Numbered from the stretch's first letter, positions 1 to 9,277 are shown. The stretch is 36,275 nt of DNA from an archaeon (GCA_024276825.1 JAJRWI010000080.1:1-36275), one strand, 5' to 3'. Notes: generated by a model from the sequence alone, not told the origin. Numbers and translations are program-made.

Positions 1-746
1 ACGCCTACCAATGATGACATGTCTCCACGTGTGACAGAGATTGCAACGGCAGCTCCTGAAAAGACAGCCACACCAATATCAAGCATGTTAAACCCGCCTC
101 TGCGCGTGATTTCAGTAAGTGTGCCTGACACCCAATTGCCATCAACTTCAGCGCCAAAACTTGGGAAGAATATAACGAATAATACTCCCATTATTGCTCC
201 CATTGCAAATGACAAGGCAAGAGCTATTAGTTCATTCATGGTACCCTTGATAAAGAGCGGTCTATCAGAAACAACATAACCAAGTGCGACTCCCAGCATT
301 GGTCCCATTAGGGGAGATAGCAGCATTGAGGCAACAATAATAGTCGCGTTGTTTTGAGCAAGACCTATTCCTGCTATCACTGCAGCGATAATTACAAATG
401 CAAGGAAATCAAAGTTTAGTGATGCCTGCGATTTCACATTCTCATAGATCTCTTCTACTGCCAATATGGCCTCTCTCTGAAGCTTGCTCTCCGAGGTTTC
501 TTCTTCAACTCGCGGAAGTGATGCTTTTAGATCAACAATATCGATATAACCAAATTCGACTCCGATACTTCTGGATTTCAATTTCTCCATTGTCTCTTGC
601 AGCATCTCATCAGGAACTCTGAACTGAAGAAGATGTGCGGAATCGGCATCGAACTTAAAGATTGTTTTAATACCAATTACATTGAGAATAAACTCATAGA
701 CCTCTTCGGTCTTGTCCCACGGGATAACTACTTGAACTTGCTTCAA
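1..746 (-). CDS. DUF389 / TIGR00341-family membrane protein (partial, C-terminus outside window)
   Basis: The reading frame is open for 248 codons and runs off the left edge. I start it at the TTG at 746: a stop codon lies directly upstream in frame and a GGGAG motif sits 9 nt before it. Residues 1-75 form a soluble alpha/beta domain. A helical linker follows (about 80-105, rich in Glu), then hydrophobic segments that include SMLLSPLMGPMLGVALGY, the hallmark of the DUF389 membrane core. The family has no agreed biochemical function; transport is often guessed. It is divergent from the LysE-type gene at 920. Family assignment is firm, function is unknown. Confidence 0.85.
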   Translation of the reverse strand, partial: MKQVQVVIPWDKTEEVYEFILNVIGIKTIFKFDADSAHLLQFRVPDEMLQETMEKLKSRSIGVEFGYIDIVDLKASLPRVEEETSESKLQREAILAVEEIYENVKSQASLNFDFLAFVIIAAVIAGIGLAQNNATIIVASMLLSPLMGPMLGVALGYVVSDRPLFIKGTMNELIALALSFAMGAIMGVLFVIFFPSFGAEVDGNWVSGTLTEITRRGGFNMLDIGVAVFSGAAVAISVTRGDMSSLVG

Positions 747-919
747 TTAAGGCAGCTCCCTGTCAAATTACAGCCCATTGCAATATTATTAAGAGTTTCT
801 AGATGGCGAAAAATCGGCAGTTTGTAATACTACTATTACGCTCAATGATGCATCCACCCGCCTGAAATTTAATTTCATTTATCCTAACAGTTTAATTAGA
901 GTTTAAGTCTGTTAAATAC

Positions 920-1600
920 ATGGATATCATAAATATCTCAATTATCCTTGGCGGATGGTTTATGCTCTCACTGACTGGCGCCTTAGCCCCAGGACCACTT
1001 TCCGCTGCCTGCGTTATGCAAGCAAGTCGACGAGGGCGTCTATTTGGAATACTGCCAATGGTCGGGCATGCTATTGTGGAACTCGGGATAATTGCAGCAA
1101 TAATCCTGACATTGCAAACCATCGATTTCTCGCCCCTTGTAGAAGGCTTAATGATTGGGTTTGGGGGCGTTGTTGTGATCGTCTTTGGATTTCTCGCACT
1201 CAAGGATTACAAGGTAAAACCAAGTCCTGAACTGGGTCAGATATACATCAGGAATAAGACAACAGTTGTTGAGGCCACGCTTCAAGGAGCCATAGTCAGT
1301 GTACTCTCACCATATTTTTTGCTCTGGTGGTTTGCAATAGGTCTGGGAAGCATTCAATCGCTGATGCTTGAGCTGCAGATTCAAGGCACAATGTTATTTC
1401 TAATTGGAATCCTTGTGTATGTTGTTCATGTTTCAACAGACTTCATATTTGGAGCATTTCTTAGTATTGGGACTGACACTGTTGTGCGAAAAGCCGAAAC
1501 CGGAGATGTCAATTGGATCAATGTATTTATCGGAGTATTTCAGTTATTGCTTGGTCTTTGGTTCGTCTGGCAAGCATTGATGATAATCACAGTCCTATAA
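920..1600 (+). CDS. LysE-type amino-acid exporter family protein
   Basis: A 226-residue protein with about six hydrophobic segments. The first helix carries GALAPGPLSA, the conserved N-terminal motif of the LysE/RhtB exporter superfamily, and the length is normal for it. Members export amino acids or related small molecules across the cytoplasmic membrane; the substrate cannot be read from the sequence. There is no Shine-Dalgarno before the ATG. An AT-rich stretch (TTTAATT near 890) lies about 26 nt upstream, so a leaderless transcript is plausible. The pcp gene begins about 20 nt downstream on the same strand, so the two are probably cotranscribed: a peptidase releasing an amino-acid derivative next to an amino-acid exporter. 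Confidence 0.85.
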   Translation: MDIINISIILGGWFMLSLTGALAPGPLSAACVMQASRRGRLFGILPMVGHAIVELGIIAAIILTLQTIDFSPLVEGLMIGFGGVVVIVFGFLALKDYKVKPSPELGQIYIRNKTTVVEATLQGAIVSVLSPYFLLWWFAIGLGSIQSLMLELQIQGTMLFLIGILVYVVHVSTDFIFGAFLSIGTDTVVRKAETGDVNWINVFIGVFQLLLGLWFVWQALMIITVL

Positions 1601-1621
1601 ACTTCGCAATCGGTGAGTATT

Positions 1622-2230
1622 ATGGATACTAGAGTTCTTTTGACTGGGTTTGAGCCATTTGACGGTTTTAGCGTCAATCCATCAGCAGTTATGGCAGAAA
1701 CCTTGAATGGCAAGACAATTGGCAATACTCATGTTTATGGATATGTTCTCCCCTTAGACTATTGCCGTGCTCTTAATGTTTTACGTAAGGCAATTAAATC
1801 ATCAAATCCCAGTCATATAATAAGCTGCGGACAATCTTACTCTCCTGAGATCAGACTTGAACGAATTGCCATTAATGCAGTAAACACTAAACGGCCAGAC
1901 AATTATGGCAATACTCCCAATGATGACACCATCATAGCAGGTGCTCCAGCAGGATATTTCGGGACGATTGATCCACATCAGATAATTACAAGACTCATCA
2001 GGAATGGGATTAATGCAAAGATCAGTTATCACGCAGGCATATTTGGATGCAATTGGATTTACTATAATCTTCTGCACTGGGCAGCCAATGGAATCCTAGA
2101 TGCAAAGGTCCTATTCGTACACCTACCTCCGCTACCCACACAAGCTGAGGAGAAAGGAGATCAAAGTATTCCAATCATGGATAAAAATACTCAACTTAAT
2201 GCATTGAATTTGATAATAGAGTCATTGTAA
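1622..2230 (+). CDS. pcp: pyroglutamyl-peptidase I (pyrrolidone-carboxylate peptidase)
   Basis: Cysteine peptidase of family C15, which removes N-terminal pyroglutamate from peptides in the cytoplasm. The start LLTGFEPFDGF is the family signature. The catalytic triad is complete: Glu80 in RLERIAIN, Cys143 in AGIFGCN and His167 in FVHLPPLP, at almost the same positions as in characterised enzymes. The 202-residue length is normal. I use the ATG at 1622 rather than the GTG at 1613, because the GGTGAG covering that GTG is a good ribosome-binding site for the ATG and the resulting N-terminus matches the family. It follows the LysE-type gene closely, probably in one operon. Confidence 0.93.
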   Translation: MDTRVLLTGFEPFDGFSVNPSAVMAETLNGKTIGNTHVYGYVLPLDYCRALNVLRKAIKSSNPSHIISCGQSYSPEIRLERIAINAVNTKRPDNYGNTPNDDTIIAGAPAGYFGTIDPHQIITRLIRNGINAKISYHAGIFGCNWIYYNLLHWAANGILDAKVLFVHLPPLPTQAEEKGDQSIPIMDKNTQLNALNLIIESL

Positions 2231-2307
2231 TTTAGCAATCGATTATGCCGCTCTTTGCGGACGACTGCATACATCATTATTCACAACTTAGAACCAAAGT
2301 TCCATAT

Positions 2308-3093
2308 TTATGAGAAAATTCTCTCGCCAAATGCAAGAAGGAGTGCATAAAGAATGATGCTACTAAGAACAATAGAAAAGGTCCTTTCAACAATCATCAC
2401 TGGGACAATGGGCAGGAAAACTTCACCAGTGAAACCAAACAGAAAGATGGCACTAAGAGTCAACATTGAGAGATCAGCAAATGCACCAATCAGAGTAAAT
2501 GGAATAAACTGCAAATACCTCCAAACACCCTGTCGCTCTGCTTTGAATTCAATATGCATGAATTGCAATGCTAGGGCAGTAAGAGCGGCAAATACATAAG
2601 GGATGATAAAAGGCCAGCCTGTTGCACAGTAAGTCATGAACACAATGATCACAATTGTCAGGTATATAGCTGCTAATGCTGGGCCAAGAACTCTTTTTCC
2701 TGAGATAGACCTTGGCCTAGCTGCGAAACCAACAAGAAGACCAGCCAATGCAGGGCCCAATATTGTGGGAGGAGCAGCAAGGTAGATAGAGTTACCGATG
2801 ACCCCCAAAGTCAACGTAAGTGCAAGAAAGCCTGCAATAAGACCATACACAAATCCTCGTGCTCCACCAAGAATCACGCCAAAGATTGGAGCAATGCAGA
2901 TAGCGAGGTTAAGAATGCTCCCCATGCCAATTAATGTATTTAATGGAATCAAGGCAACTACTGCATAGAGTGATGCAAGTATCACTCCAATAGTCATCGC
3001 TTCTGATTCAGAAGTACCGCCTTCCAGCTGCAAGTCGCTTTCGGTCATTGTAATCAGCCGGTTTTTAGGCGGTTCCTTTTTTTCTCTTTCCAT
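2308..3093 (-). CDS. multi-pass membrane protein, ECF transporter S-component-like
   Basis: A 261-residue protein with a hydrophilic N-terminus (about 30 residues) and then six to seven hydrophobic segments. The part IAPIFGVILGGARGFVYG resembles the second/third helix region of energy-coupling-factor S components, the small membrane subunits that capture vitamins or metal ions. No ECF ATPase or T component is nearby, so if it is an S component it would use a shared module encoded elsewhere. The substrate cannot be guessed. A second ATG at codon 16 is a possible alternative start; neither has a clear ribosome-binding site. It converges with pcp and shows no operon partner. It could also be an unrelated membrane protein. 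Confidence 0.5.
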   Translation of the reverse strand: MEREKKEPPKNRLITMTESDLQLEGGTSESEAMTIGVILASLYAVVALIPLNTLIGMGSILNLAICIAPIFGVILGGARGFVYGLIAGFLALTLTLGVIGNSIYLAAPPTILGPALAGLLVGFAARPRSISGKRVLGPALAAIYLTIVIIVFMTYCATGWPFIIPYVFAALTALALQFMHIEFKAERQGVWRYLQFIPFTLIGAFADLSMLTLSAIFLFGFTGEVFLPIVPVMIVERTFSIVLSSIILYALLLAFGERIFS

Positions 3094-3188
3094 TTTAACA
3101 ATTTAGTATCAGTTGGAACTTTCGCTTGATTGTTCTGAAATAATAAAATAGAGCGATTCATCCAAACTTCAAATCTGGGATGCACGAA

Positions 3189-4193
3189 TCAATTTTCTGG
3201 ATAGAAATCCCAAAGATGCGAGAATTTCCAGCCTTTTCCAATCTTCTTGAACTCGTCTTCCAAATCAACGAAGGCGTCATTTTCAAATGGATAGAATCGC
3301 AGATTGTTATTATCATCGCGAATAATCAAATCGGGTCGACCAACTTCTCTCCAGTATCCTACCAGATATATCCAGTCATTCTTGAATCCTCGGCCCACCA
3401 CAGGATATGGGGGTTCCGCAAACACATTGTACTGCCTTTCAGGGTCTAGTTTGCCATATTTGTACAATATCAACTCATTATTCCTCTTTCGAACAATCAG
3501 ATCTGGAGTCCCATTGCCCGTCCATTCTTCCACAAAGAAGTGTGTATATGAATCACCAAAGCCGCGCCCGATTCTTCTTGGCTTGCCTTGATCTTTGAAT
3601 GTTACACCATTGAATAGATAAAGATAGAGCTCCCCATTCTCTTTTCGTGCAACCAAATCAGGAAATCTCTTGCCCTCCCAATAACCAACCAATAAGTCAG
3701 GAAAGTCCTTCTTGAAGAATCCCTCACCGACAAATTTGGACCTTCCCAGATCTTCAAACTCACGACCATTCCATGGATAAAGTCTGAGCCTTCCCTCATC
3801 GTCCCTTACGAGAAGATCAGAAGTACCATTATCAGTCCATTCAGCAACAAAATATTCCCACTCAGGCAGAAAACCGCGTCCTACTCTGCGGCCCGTTCCC
3901 TCAACAAAGAAAGTCTCGTTCTTGAAGGGATAATACTTCAGGTCGCCATCATCCTCGAGGACCACAAGACCAGACCCGCCACCAATTCTTCTACGGTATG
4001 ATACTGTATGGCCTGGTTCCCAGTAGCCAGGCAAGTATTTGGCAAATTTCCAATCATCGCCAACCTTGATACCGGTTTCAACATCCTCAGGGGGAAAGAA
4101 TGTAATATGGCCATCTCTTTCAAATAGGGGATACCAGAGTAGATCACCGTTATTTTTTCTTACTACCAGCCCAGGCATCTTCTCTCGCCTCAT
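3189..4193 (-). CDS. six-repeat beta-propeller-like protein (FG-GAP/tachylectin-type repeats), no signal peptide
   Basis: A 334-residue protein made almost wholly of six imperfect repeats of about 50-60 residues. Each has the pattern xPDLLVRxxxGxLxLYPxNG, then F/V-x-GxGF or similar, then W-x-x-F/Y and a final YW or EW before the next repeat begins. This resembles the VCBS/FG-GAP or tachylectin-2-like propeller repeats seen in secreted bacterial proteins. Six blades would close one propeller. There is no signal peptide or membrane segment; the first repeat begins within about six residues of the N-terminus, so a cytoplasmic location is implied. ATG at 4178 is an alternative start with GAGGCGA upstream. 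Function unknown; propellers of this type usually bind ligands or proteins. Confidence 0.7.
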   Translation of the reverse strand: MRREKMPGLVVRKNNGDLLWYPLFERDGHITFFPPEDVETGIKVGDDWKFAKYLPGYWEPGHTVSYRRRIGGGSGLVVLEDDGDLKYYPFKNETFFVEGTGRRVGRGFLPEWEYFVAEWTDNGTSDLLVRDDEGRLRLYPWNGREFEDLGRSKFVGEGFFKKDFPDLLVGYWEGKRFPDLVARKENGELYLYLFNGVTFKDQGKPRRIGRGFGDSYTHFFVEEWTGNGTPDLIVRKRNNELILYKYGKLDPERQYNVFAEPPYPVVGRGFKNDWIYLVGYWREVGRPDLIIRDDNNNLRFYPFENDAFVDLEDEFKKIGKGWKFSHLWDFYPEN

Positions 4194-4338
4194 CCAATTA
4201 TTCCAATCATTTGAGATTTAGTATTTGGCTTTGTCTATGATGTAACATACATGCCATTTACATGCAATCCGAATGGATATTCAAAATGACTGTACTTTTC
4301 AATCCAGTTATAAGAAGGGAATGAAGACCGCAAATTAG

Positions 4339-4974
4339 GTGAGCACAATTTCCCTGCTTGAATTCAAGAATGTTGCAATGGCCTACGATGGTATTATTGT
4401 GTTTGAGAACTTTAATCTTAAACTATTGAATGGAGAAACTGTTGGTCTCACGGGTCCCTCTGGCTGTGGCAAAAGCACTGTCCTTAGACTTGCAGTAGAT
4501 CTGGTATCGCCAGTAAGCGGTGAAGTGCTATTCAAATCACAACCTGTGAACGAATGGGAGCCTACAGAACTTAGAAGAAGAATGGTGCTTGTACCACAAG
4601 AGGCTTCAATGTTTACCGGAACCGTGGAAGACAATCTGAAATGGGCCTTGGATATTCACAAGATGGATTACAGAGAAGGAGAGTTCGAGAGGGTCTTAAA
4701 GGATGTACTTCTCGATATTGAATACTTGGGCAAAGTCGCTGCTAATCTTTCAGGAGGACAGAAGCAAAGAGTGGCTATAGCCAGAGCTTTACTACTAAAA
4801 CCAGATGTTCTGCTTCTAGATGAACCAACATCTGCCTTGGATATGGAAGCAACCCTTGCAGTTGAAGAGGCGATTAATAATCTGATTAAGGTCTCAGACC
4901 TTTCAGTGCTGATTGTTACACATAACAAGGAGCAGGCTCGGAGATTCACATCGCGAGTTATTGAAATGGAGTGA
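4339..4974 (+). CDS. fetA: ABC transporter ATP-binding protein, FetA/YbbL type
   Basis: A 211-residue ABC ATPase with Walker A GPSGCGKST, signature LSGGQKQRVAIARAL, Walker B VLLLDEPTSALD and a switch His (VTHN). Its membrane partner follows at once, with overlapping or adjacent reading frames. The pair matches the YbbL-YbbM (FetA-FetB) arrangement, which in Escherichia coli has been linked to iron export and oxidative-stress resistance. I infer metal export here from homology only. The GTG start lies in TTAGGTGAG; a stronger AAGGGA lies about 19 nt upstream, so the start is a little uncertain. Confidence 0.82.
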   Translation: MSTISLLEFKNVAMAYDGIIVFENFNLKLLNGETVGLTGPSGCGKSTVLRLAVDLVSPVSGEVLFKSQPVNEWEPTELRRRMVLVPQEASMFTGTVEDNLKWALDIHKMDYREGEFERVLKDVLLDIEYLGKVAANLSGGQKQRVAIARALLLKPDVLLLDEPTSALDMEATLAVEEAINNLIKVSDLSVLIVTHNKEQARRFTSRVIEME

Positions 4975-4979
4975 GAAAA

Positions 4980-5807
4980 ATGATGTTACAATTTGATTTT
5001 AATCTTTTAGAATTCTTGAATGGTCTGCCTTGGGATAGAATTTCTGAAACCTCATGGAGATATATAACTGCATTATTCTTGCTTGCAGCCTTGATTCTGG
5101 TAAGCAGATGGCAAGGTCTTGGAATTGGAAATAAATTGGTGGTTGGAACTATTCGAGGCACCATCCAGATCCTCATAATGGCCCTGTTTCTAGTTTCAAT
5201 CTTCGCCCTTGAAAACCTGATAATCATATTCATCGTACTGACATTCATGGGAGTTTTCGCTGCTCATACAGTGAGGTCCAACTTGGACCATATACCAGGG
5301 GCCATGTCAGCATCACTGCCAGGAATTTTAATTGCTGGTCTCTCGGTGATGTTCATTTCTGTTCTTTTAGGCATCATTCCAGTGATTGGAGAATATATCA
5401 TACCAATGGGAGGGATGGTCATTGGAAACTCAATGACAATGTCAAGTCTTGTCATTGATAGGATGTGGTCCAACGCTCAGAAGCAAAGGTCACTGATTGA
5501 AACAGCATTATCACTTGGTGCAAATCCGACTCAGGCAAATGAATTGACCATTAGGGAGGCCATTAGAGCAGGTCTACTTCCAAATCTGAACAGATATGCA
5601 TCCCTGGGAATAGTCAGCATTCCGGGACTAATGTCTGGAATGATCATCGGAGGTGAGCATCCAATTGTCGCGGCATTTTATCAGGTGATAGTCTTCATCA
5701 TGATATTCCTTGCTGCTACAATCTGTGGATTTATAATCTCAAGGATGTTTCTGCGAAAGATGTTCAATGAACGATATCAATTACTAGTTCCACCATTACA
5801 AAAGTAA
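4980..5807 (+). CDS. fetB: ABC transporter permease, FetB/UPF0014 family
   Basis: Membrane permease of about seven helices with the UPF0014 hallmark region: ETALSLGANPTQA, then AIRAGLLPNLNRYASLG and IVSIPGLMSGMIIGG, followed by a YQ-containing helix. These motifs are diagnostic of FetB/YbbM proteins. I use the ATG at 4980 because GGAGTGAG, which spans the fetA stop, lies at the right distance; ATG 4983 and the overlapping GTG at 4971 are alternatives. Translation is probably coupled to fetA. Together they should form a membrane exporter driven by ATP; iron is the substrate proposed for the E. coli pair and is not shown by this sequence. Confidence 0.82.
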   Translation: MMLQFDFNLLEFLNGLPWDRISETSWRYITALFLLAALILVSRWQGLGIGNKLVVGTIRGTIQILIMALFLVSIFALENLIIIFIVLTFMGVFAAHTVRSNLDHIPGAMSASLPGILIAGLSVMFISVLLGIIPVIGEYIIPMGGMVIGNSMTMSSLVIDRMWSNAQKQRSLIETALSLGANPTQANELTIREAIRAGLLPNLNRYASLGIVSIPGLMSGMIIGGEHPIVAAFYQVIVFIMIFLAATICGFIISRMFLRKMFNERYQLLVPPLQK

Positions 5808-5838
5808 TGATAAATAATCAGGCAATCGTCAGGAACTT

Positions 5839-5858
5839 GAGTTGATAGCAACTCTTTT
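5839..5858 (+). terminator. possible terminator after fetAB
   Basis: A perfect 6-bp stem (GAGTTG / CAACTC) with a 4-nt loop, followed directly by TTTT, lies about 30 nt after the fetB stop and upstream of the FAD oxidoreductase gene. Stem-loops are not required for archaeal termination, so this is suggestive only. Confidence 0.45.
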
Positions 5859-5904
5859 AGGAGGCTTAATCCTAGCCCAGAGTCGCCACTCGGAGGAATG
5901 ACTC

Positions 5905-7221
5905 TTGAGTACCGAAGAGACTTTCGATATCATAGTAGTCGGAGCGGGAGCCCTAGGAGTTGCTTCAGCGTTCTACCTTCAAAAGAACAATCCTGACAAG
6001 AAGATTCTGCTAATTGATAGACTTCTCGCTGCAGGGCAGGCCAATACTGCAATGAGCGCAGCAGCAGTCAGGAACATGTTTGGCTCATCAACGAATCAAC
6101 TTCTTACAGATACTTCCATTAAGTATTTTGAGCATGTACAGAATGATCTTAAACATGAACTGTATTTCGAGAAGACTGGTTATCTATGGCTTCTTAGTGA
6201 AGAACAATACAACAGTGAGAATGCCAAGGTCTGGATGGGAAGAATGAAAGATTCAGGCATTCAATTCAAAGTCTACACAAAGGATGAACTGAAAGAGATG
6301 ATACCTGGCCTGAATGTTGACTTTGCAAATGATGAAGAAGCGGAGCTTATGAACCTTAAAGAAGTGGCCTATGGTCTCTTCGGACCTGACTGCGGGGTCC
6401 TTGATCCAACTCGACTTGTTGAACACTATCTTGAGGAGTTCAAGAAGGTCTCCCATGTCAAGCCGCGATTCGGTGTAAATGTCGAAAAGCTGATTGTTGA
6501 GGCAGTGCCAAAACTGGATCTGCCTGGGGAGCCCTATGTCTGGCAGAATAAACGTGTGACTGGTGTAAAAACAAACAAGGGCATTTTCAAAGCAGAAACT
6601 ATTGTGCTAGCTACAGGCGCTTGGGCAAACGAGCTACTCGATCCTATTGGTATTGATAGCCAGACAAAAACAAAGAAGCGACAGTTGTTTGTTATTCATG
6701 CTGGCGAGAGAGAGGGCCTGAGGAACCTTCTGTATACAAAAGGGTTCAATGATCTGGGATGCATTCCATTTACAATCCTTCCCTCTGCGGGAGTCTATTT
6801 CAGACCGCAACTTCAAGAGAAGGGGTTCTGGATCGGTTGCGGCGATAAGTTCGGGCGCGCATACAAGTATATCATGAGCGATGAGGAGATGGTGCCTGAA
6901 ACTAGTTATTATGAGAACAGCATGTATCCAGTGCTCTCAAAATATTTCCCTGATTTTAAAGATACTCGAGCTACCAATATGTGGGCAGGTGGTTATTGTT
7001 ATAGCCCAGACAGAATTCCATTTGTTTATGAGGATCATGGCGTGATTGTGGTAAATGGTGCTTCAGGTTCAGGAATCATGAAGGCTGATGCTTTAGGCCG
7101 CATTGTTGATGCATTATATCGTGGTGAAGAAGAGGCTCAATTGTACGGGGGCAAGAGGATTAACGCCAAGGCTCTTGGTCAAAAAGACAGAAAAGTTGAC
7201 CTAGAAACCGCAGTGATCTAG
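5905..7221 (+). CDS. FAD-dependent oxidoreductase, DAO (glycine/D-amino-acid oxidase) family
   Basis: A 438-residue flavoprotein. The N-terminal Rossmann fold has GAGALG at residues 13-18 and an acidic residue (Asp38) ending the second strand, the dinucleotide-binding signature. A C-terminal region with GASGSGIMKADALGRIVDAL is the second FAD-contacting segment typical of the DAO family (sarcosine oxidase, proline or glycine dehydrogenase-like enzymes). The substrate is probably an amine or 2-hydroxy/amino acid, but cannot be fixed. There is no signal peptide, so it acts in the cytoplasm. TTG is the start: GGAGG lies 8 nt upstream, and the ATG at 5898 is in another frame. Confidence 0.85.
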   Translation: MSTEETFDIIVVGAGALGVASAFYLQKNNPDKKILLIDRLLAAGQANTAMSAAAVRNMFGSSTNQLLTDTSIKYFEHVQNDLKHELYFEKTGYLWLLSEEQYNSENAKVWMGRMKDSGIQFKVYTKDELKEMIPGLNVDFANDEEAELMNLKEVAYGLFGPDCGVLDPTRLVEHYLEEFKKVSHVKPRFGVNVEKLIVEAVPKLDLPGEPYVWQNKRVTGVKTNKGIFKAETIVLATGAWANELLDPIGIDSQTKTKKRQLFVIHAGEREGLRNLLYTKGFNDLGCIPFTILPSAGVYFRPQLQEKGFWIGCGDKFGRAYKYIMSDEEMVPETSYYENSMYPVLSKYFPDFKDTRATNMWAGGYCYSPDRIPFVYEDHGVIVVNGASGSGIMKADALGRIVDALYRGEEEAQLYGGKRINAKALGQKDRKVDLETAVI

Positions 7222-7302
7222 TGAATTAAACGGCAAGCAATTCATCCACAATGGATTACATTGAAATGGCAGTAAGACCTATTTTAAATGAGGTGAAGCT
7301 CA

Positions 7303-8259
7303 ATGAGCAGAGCAGATAAGAAATTCTGGATCTATCGTGTGCGTTCGCTTGAAAGCGGCATTGAATATGACTCATTAGAAGATGCTCCAGAGGAACCTCT
7401 GCTTGTTGAGATGCTGGGAATTCAACCTGAGAAATTTCCAATGCTAGCCACTCGATTCAACATTGACCTTGATGACCTGCAAGACCTTATGGACCTTGAT
7501 GAGAGACCACGAGTCCAAATTGAGGAGGACTTTGCAATGCTTGTGTTGCGGGTTCCCGTGGATCTGAATATCAAGCATCGTGAGTATTCCACATATCCAG
7601 TAGGCATTTTCACGGATGGACAATCTTTACTAATAATGAAGCATGCAGAAATTCCCATTCGAAAAAAGAGGCTAAGACGACTGACCAAGTCCCTCATGAC
7701 TCCACCGCAAATAATCTATAACATGTGGGAACTGGTGATTCATTCGTTTGAAACTACTCTGGATATTATTGAGGCCATAATCAAGAGAGCCGAAGAGTCA
7801 ATTCAGACAGAATTATATCCAACTAGACTCAGACGATTCTTTCAACTATCATCAGATGCGGTCTATATGGAAGCAGCTCTCAGATCAAACATGCGAGTCT
7901 TGCGTCATATGATAAGAAATCCAAAGTTTGGCTCCATAGAACTCAATGTAGAAAGATTAGAAGAATTGGAGGTTGACCTTCAACAACAAATGGAACTTAG
8001 TGCGATTTACAGGGAACTTATTGACAATGCTATGAATGCATATGATACAATAGTCGGTCACAACCTAAATCAGGTCATGAAAACACTCACTTCAATATCT
8101 CTACTAGTCAGTGTTCCTACACTTATTGCAAGCATTTATGGAATGAATGTTGGACTGCCTTTGCAGAATGAGCCAGGGGCCTTTTTCATCTTGCTGCTGA
8201 TCAGCATTCTTATCACATTACCGCTTCTTATAGTTCTAAGAATGAAGCGCCTTGTGTAA
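7303..8259 (+). CDS. corA: CorA-family divalent cation (Mg2+/Co2+) transporter
   Basis: A 318-residue protein with the CorA layout: a large cytoplasmic N-terminal domain (1-240), a long stalk helix (about 190-260) and two C-terminal transmembrane helices. The first helix ends in YGMN (GMN at 280-282), the selectivity motif of the family. Members form homopentameric channels for Mg2+, sometimes Co2+ or Ni2+. A strong GAGGTGA ribosome-binding site precedes the ATG. It stands between the oxidoreductase and pfk on the same strand, but gaps of about 80 and 50 nt make cotranscription uncertain. Confidence 0.92.
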   Translation: MSRADKKFWIYRVRSLESGIEYDSLEDAPEEPLLVEMLGIQPEKFPMLATRFNIDLDDLQDLMDLDERPRVQIEEDFAMLVLRVPVDLNIKHREYSTYPVGIFTDGQSLLIMKHAEIPIRKKRLRRLTKSLMTPPQIIYNMWELVIHSFETTLDIIEAIIKRAEESIQTELYPTRLRRFFQLSSDAVYMEAALRSNMRVLRHMIRNPKFGSIELNVERLEELEVDLQQQMELSAIYRELIDNAMNAYDTIVGHNLNQVMKTLTSISLLVSVPTLIASIYGMNVGLPLQNEPGAFFILLLISILITLPLLIVLRMKRLV

Positions 8260-8311
8260 TAAACTCAATATGCGCTGTCTTTATCTTCATCAATGTTATT
8301 CATAGTCAACC

Positions 8312-9277
8312 ATGAAAGTAGGTGTTCTCACAAGTGGTGGCGACAGTCCAGGCATGAACGCATGCATCAGGGCCATTGTACGAGTTGGAATCAGTAGAGG
8401 ACAGCACATCTTTGGAATCCATGGTGGGCTTCAGGGTCTTCTAGACCGCCATATCTCAACACTTGAGGCACGCTCTGTGGCCAATATCGTCCATAGAGGA
8501 GGGACTATCCTCACAACCGGAAGGTCTGAGGAATTCAGAACAACTGAAGGTCAGAAAAAAGCCGCCCGCATTTTAAGGGAGGAGATGTTTGATGCCCTGA
8601 TTGCTCTCGGTGGCAATGGCACCATGCAGGCTCTTCACAAACTGCAGCAGTACTGGGATGGTCTGATAATTGGGCTGCCTGGAACAATTGACAATGATGT
8701 ATATGGCACCGATTACTCAATCGGCTTTGACACTGCAGTGAACAATGCCATCGATGCTGTAGATAAAATAAGAGACACTGCACAGTCTTTCGATCGCATT
8801 TTCCTGATTGAGGTCATGGGTAGACACTCGGGACAGATAGCATTACATGTTGGAATCGCCTGTGGTGCTGATGTGATTGCCATTCCCGAAACCAAGACCG
8901 ATTTGGATCTTATCGCTGAAAAAATCATAGCGGGAAAAAAGCGGGGCAAGTCATTTGCATTTATCGTTGTTGCTGAAGGAGATGAGGAAGGCGATGCTCA
9001 CACAATCGCGCAGAAGTTGTCAACCAAGATAGGCGAGAAATGCAGGGTGTCGGTATTGGGATATATCCAAAGAGGAGGAAATCCAACGCATCATGATAGA
9101 ATTCTGGCCACACGTCTTGGAGCTTATGCCATCGAATGCTTGCTAAAAGGAGTTAGCGGCGTAATGCTGGGAATGATTAATGGTGAGTTGACTGCAACAC
9201 CATTAGAAGAAACATTCACAAAGAAGAAGCCTATTGATCAATGGCTGTTCAGTCTTGTTGATGAGCTATCCATTTAA
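8312..9277 (+). CDS. pfkA: ATP-type 6-phosphofructokinase with an atypical GGNG motif
   Basis: A 321-residue group A phosphofructokinase, the family that phosphorylates fructose 6-phosphate in glycolysis. Motifs in order: LTSGGDSPGMN (6-16), TGRSEEFR (69-76), PGTIDND (123-129, with the catalytic-base Asp127), MGRHSG (169-174), VAEG (220-223) and QRGGNPTHHDR (253-263). Gly103 and Gly124 are the residues typical of ATP rather than pyrophosphate users. The Asp of the usual GGDG motif, which helps bind Mg-ATP, is Asn102 here (codon AAT, 8615-8617). The rest of the active site is intact, so the effect is uncertain. No Shine-Dalgarno; an AT-rich element about 30 nt upstream suggests a leaderless message. 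A broken copy of the last 22 codons lies downstream. Confidence 0.92.
   Translation: MKVGVLTSGGDSPGMNACIRAIVRVGISRGQHIFGIHGGLQGLLDRHISTLEARSVANIVHRGGTILTTGRSEEFRTTEGQKKAARILREEMFDALIALGGNGTMQALHKLQQYWDGLIIGLPGTIDNDVYGTDYSIGFDTAVNNAIDAVDKIRDTAQSFDRIFLIEVMGRHSGQIALHVGIACGADVIAIPETKTDLDLIAEKIIAGKKRGKSFAFIVVAEGDEEGDAHTIAQKLSTKIGEKCRVSVLGYIQRGGNPTHHDRILATRLGAYAIECLLKGVSGVMLGMINGELTATPLEETFTKKKPIDQWLFSLVDELSI

Noticed and set aside
4339..5807. FetAB as an iron importer linked to the Feo operon
   Set aside because: The UPF0014 permease points to export, and the loci are 19 kb apart, so no direct functional link is claimed.
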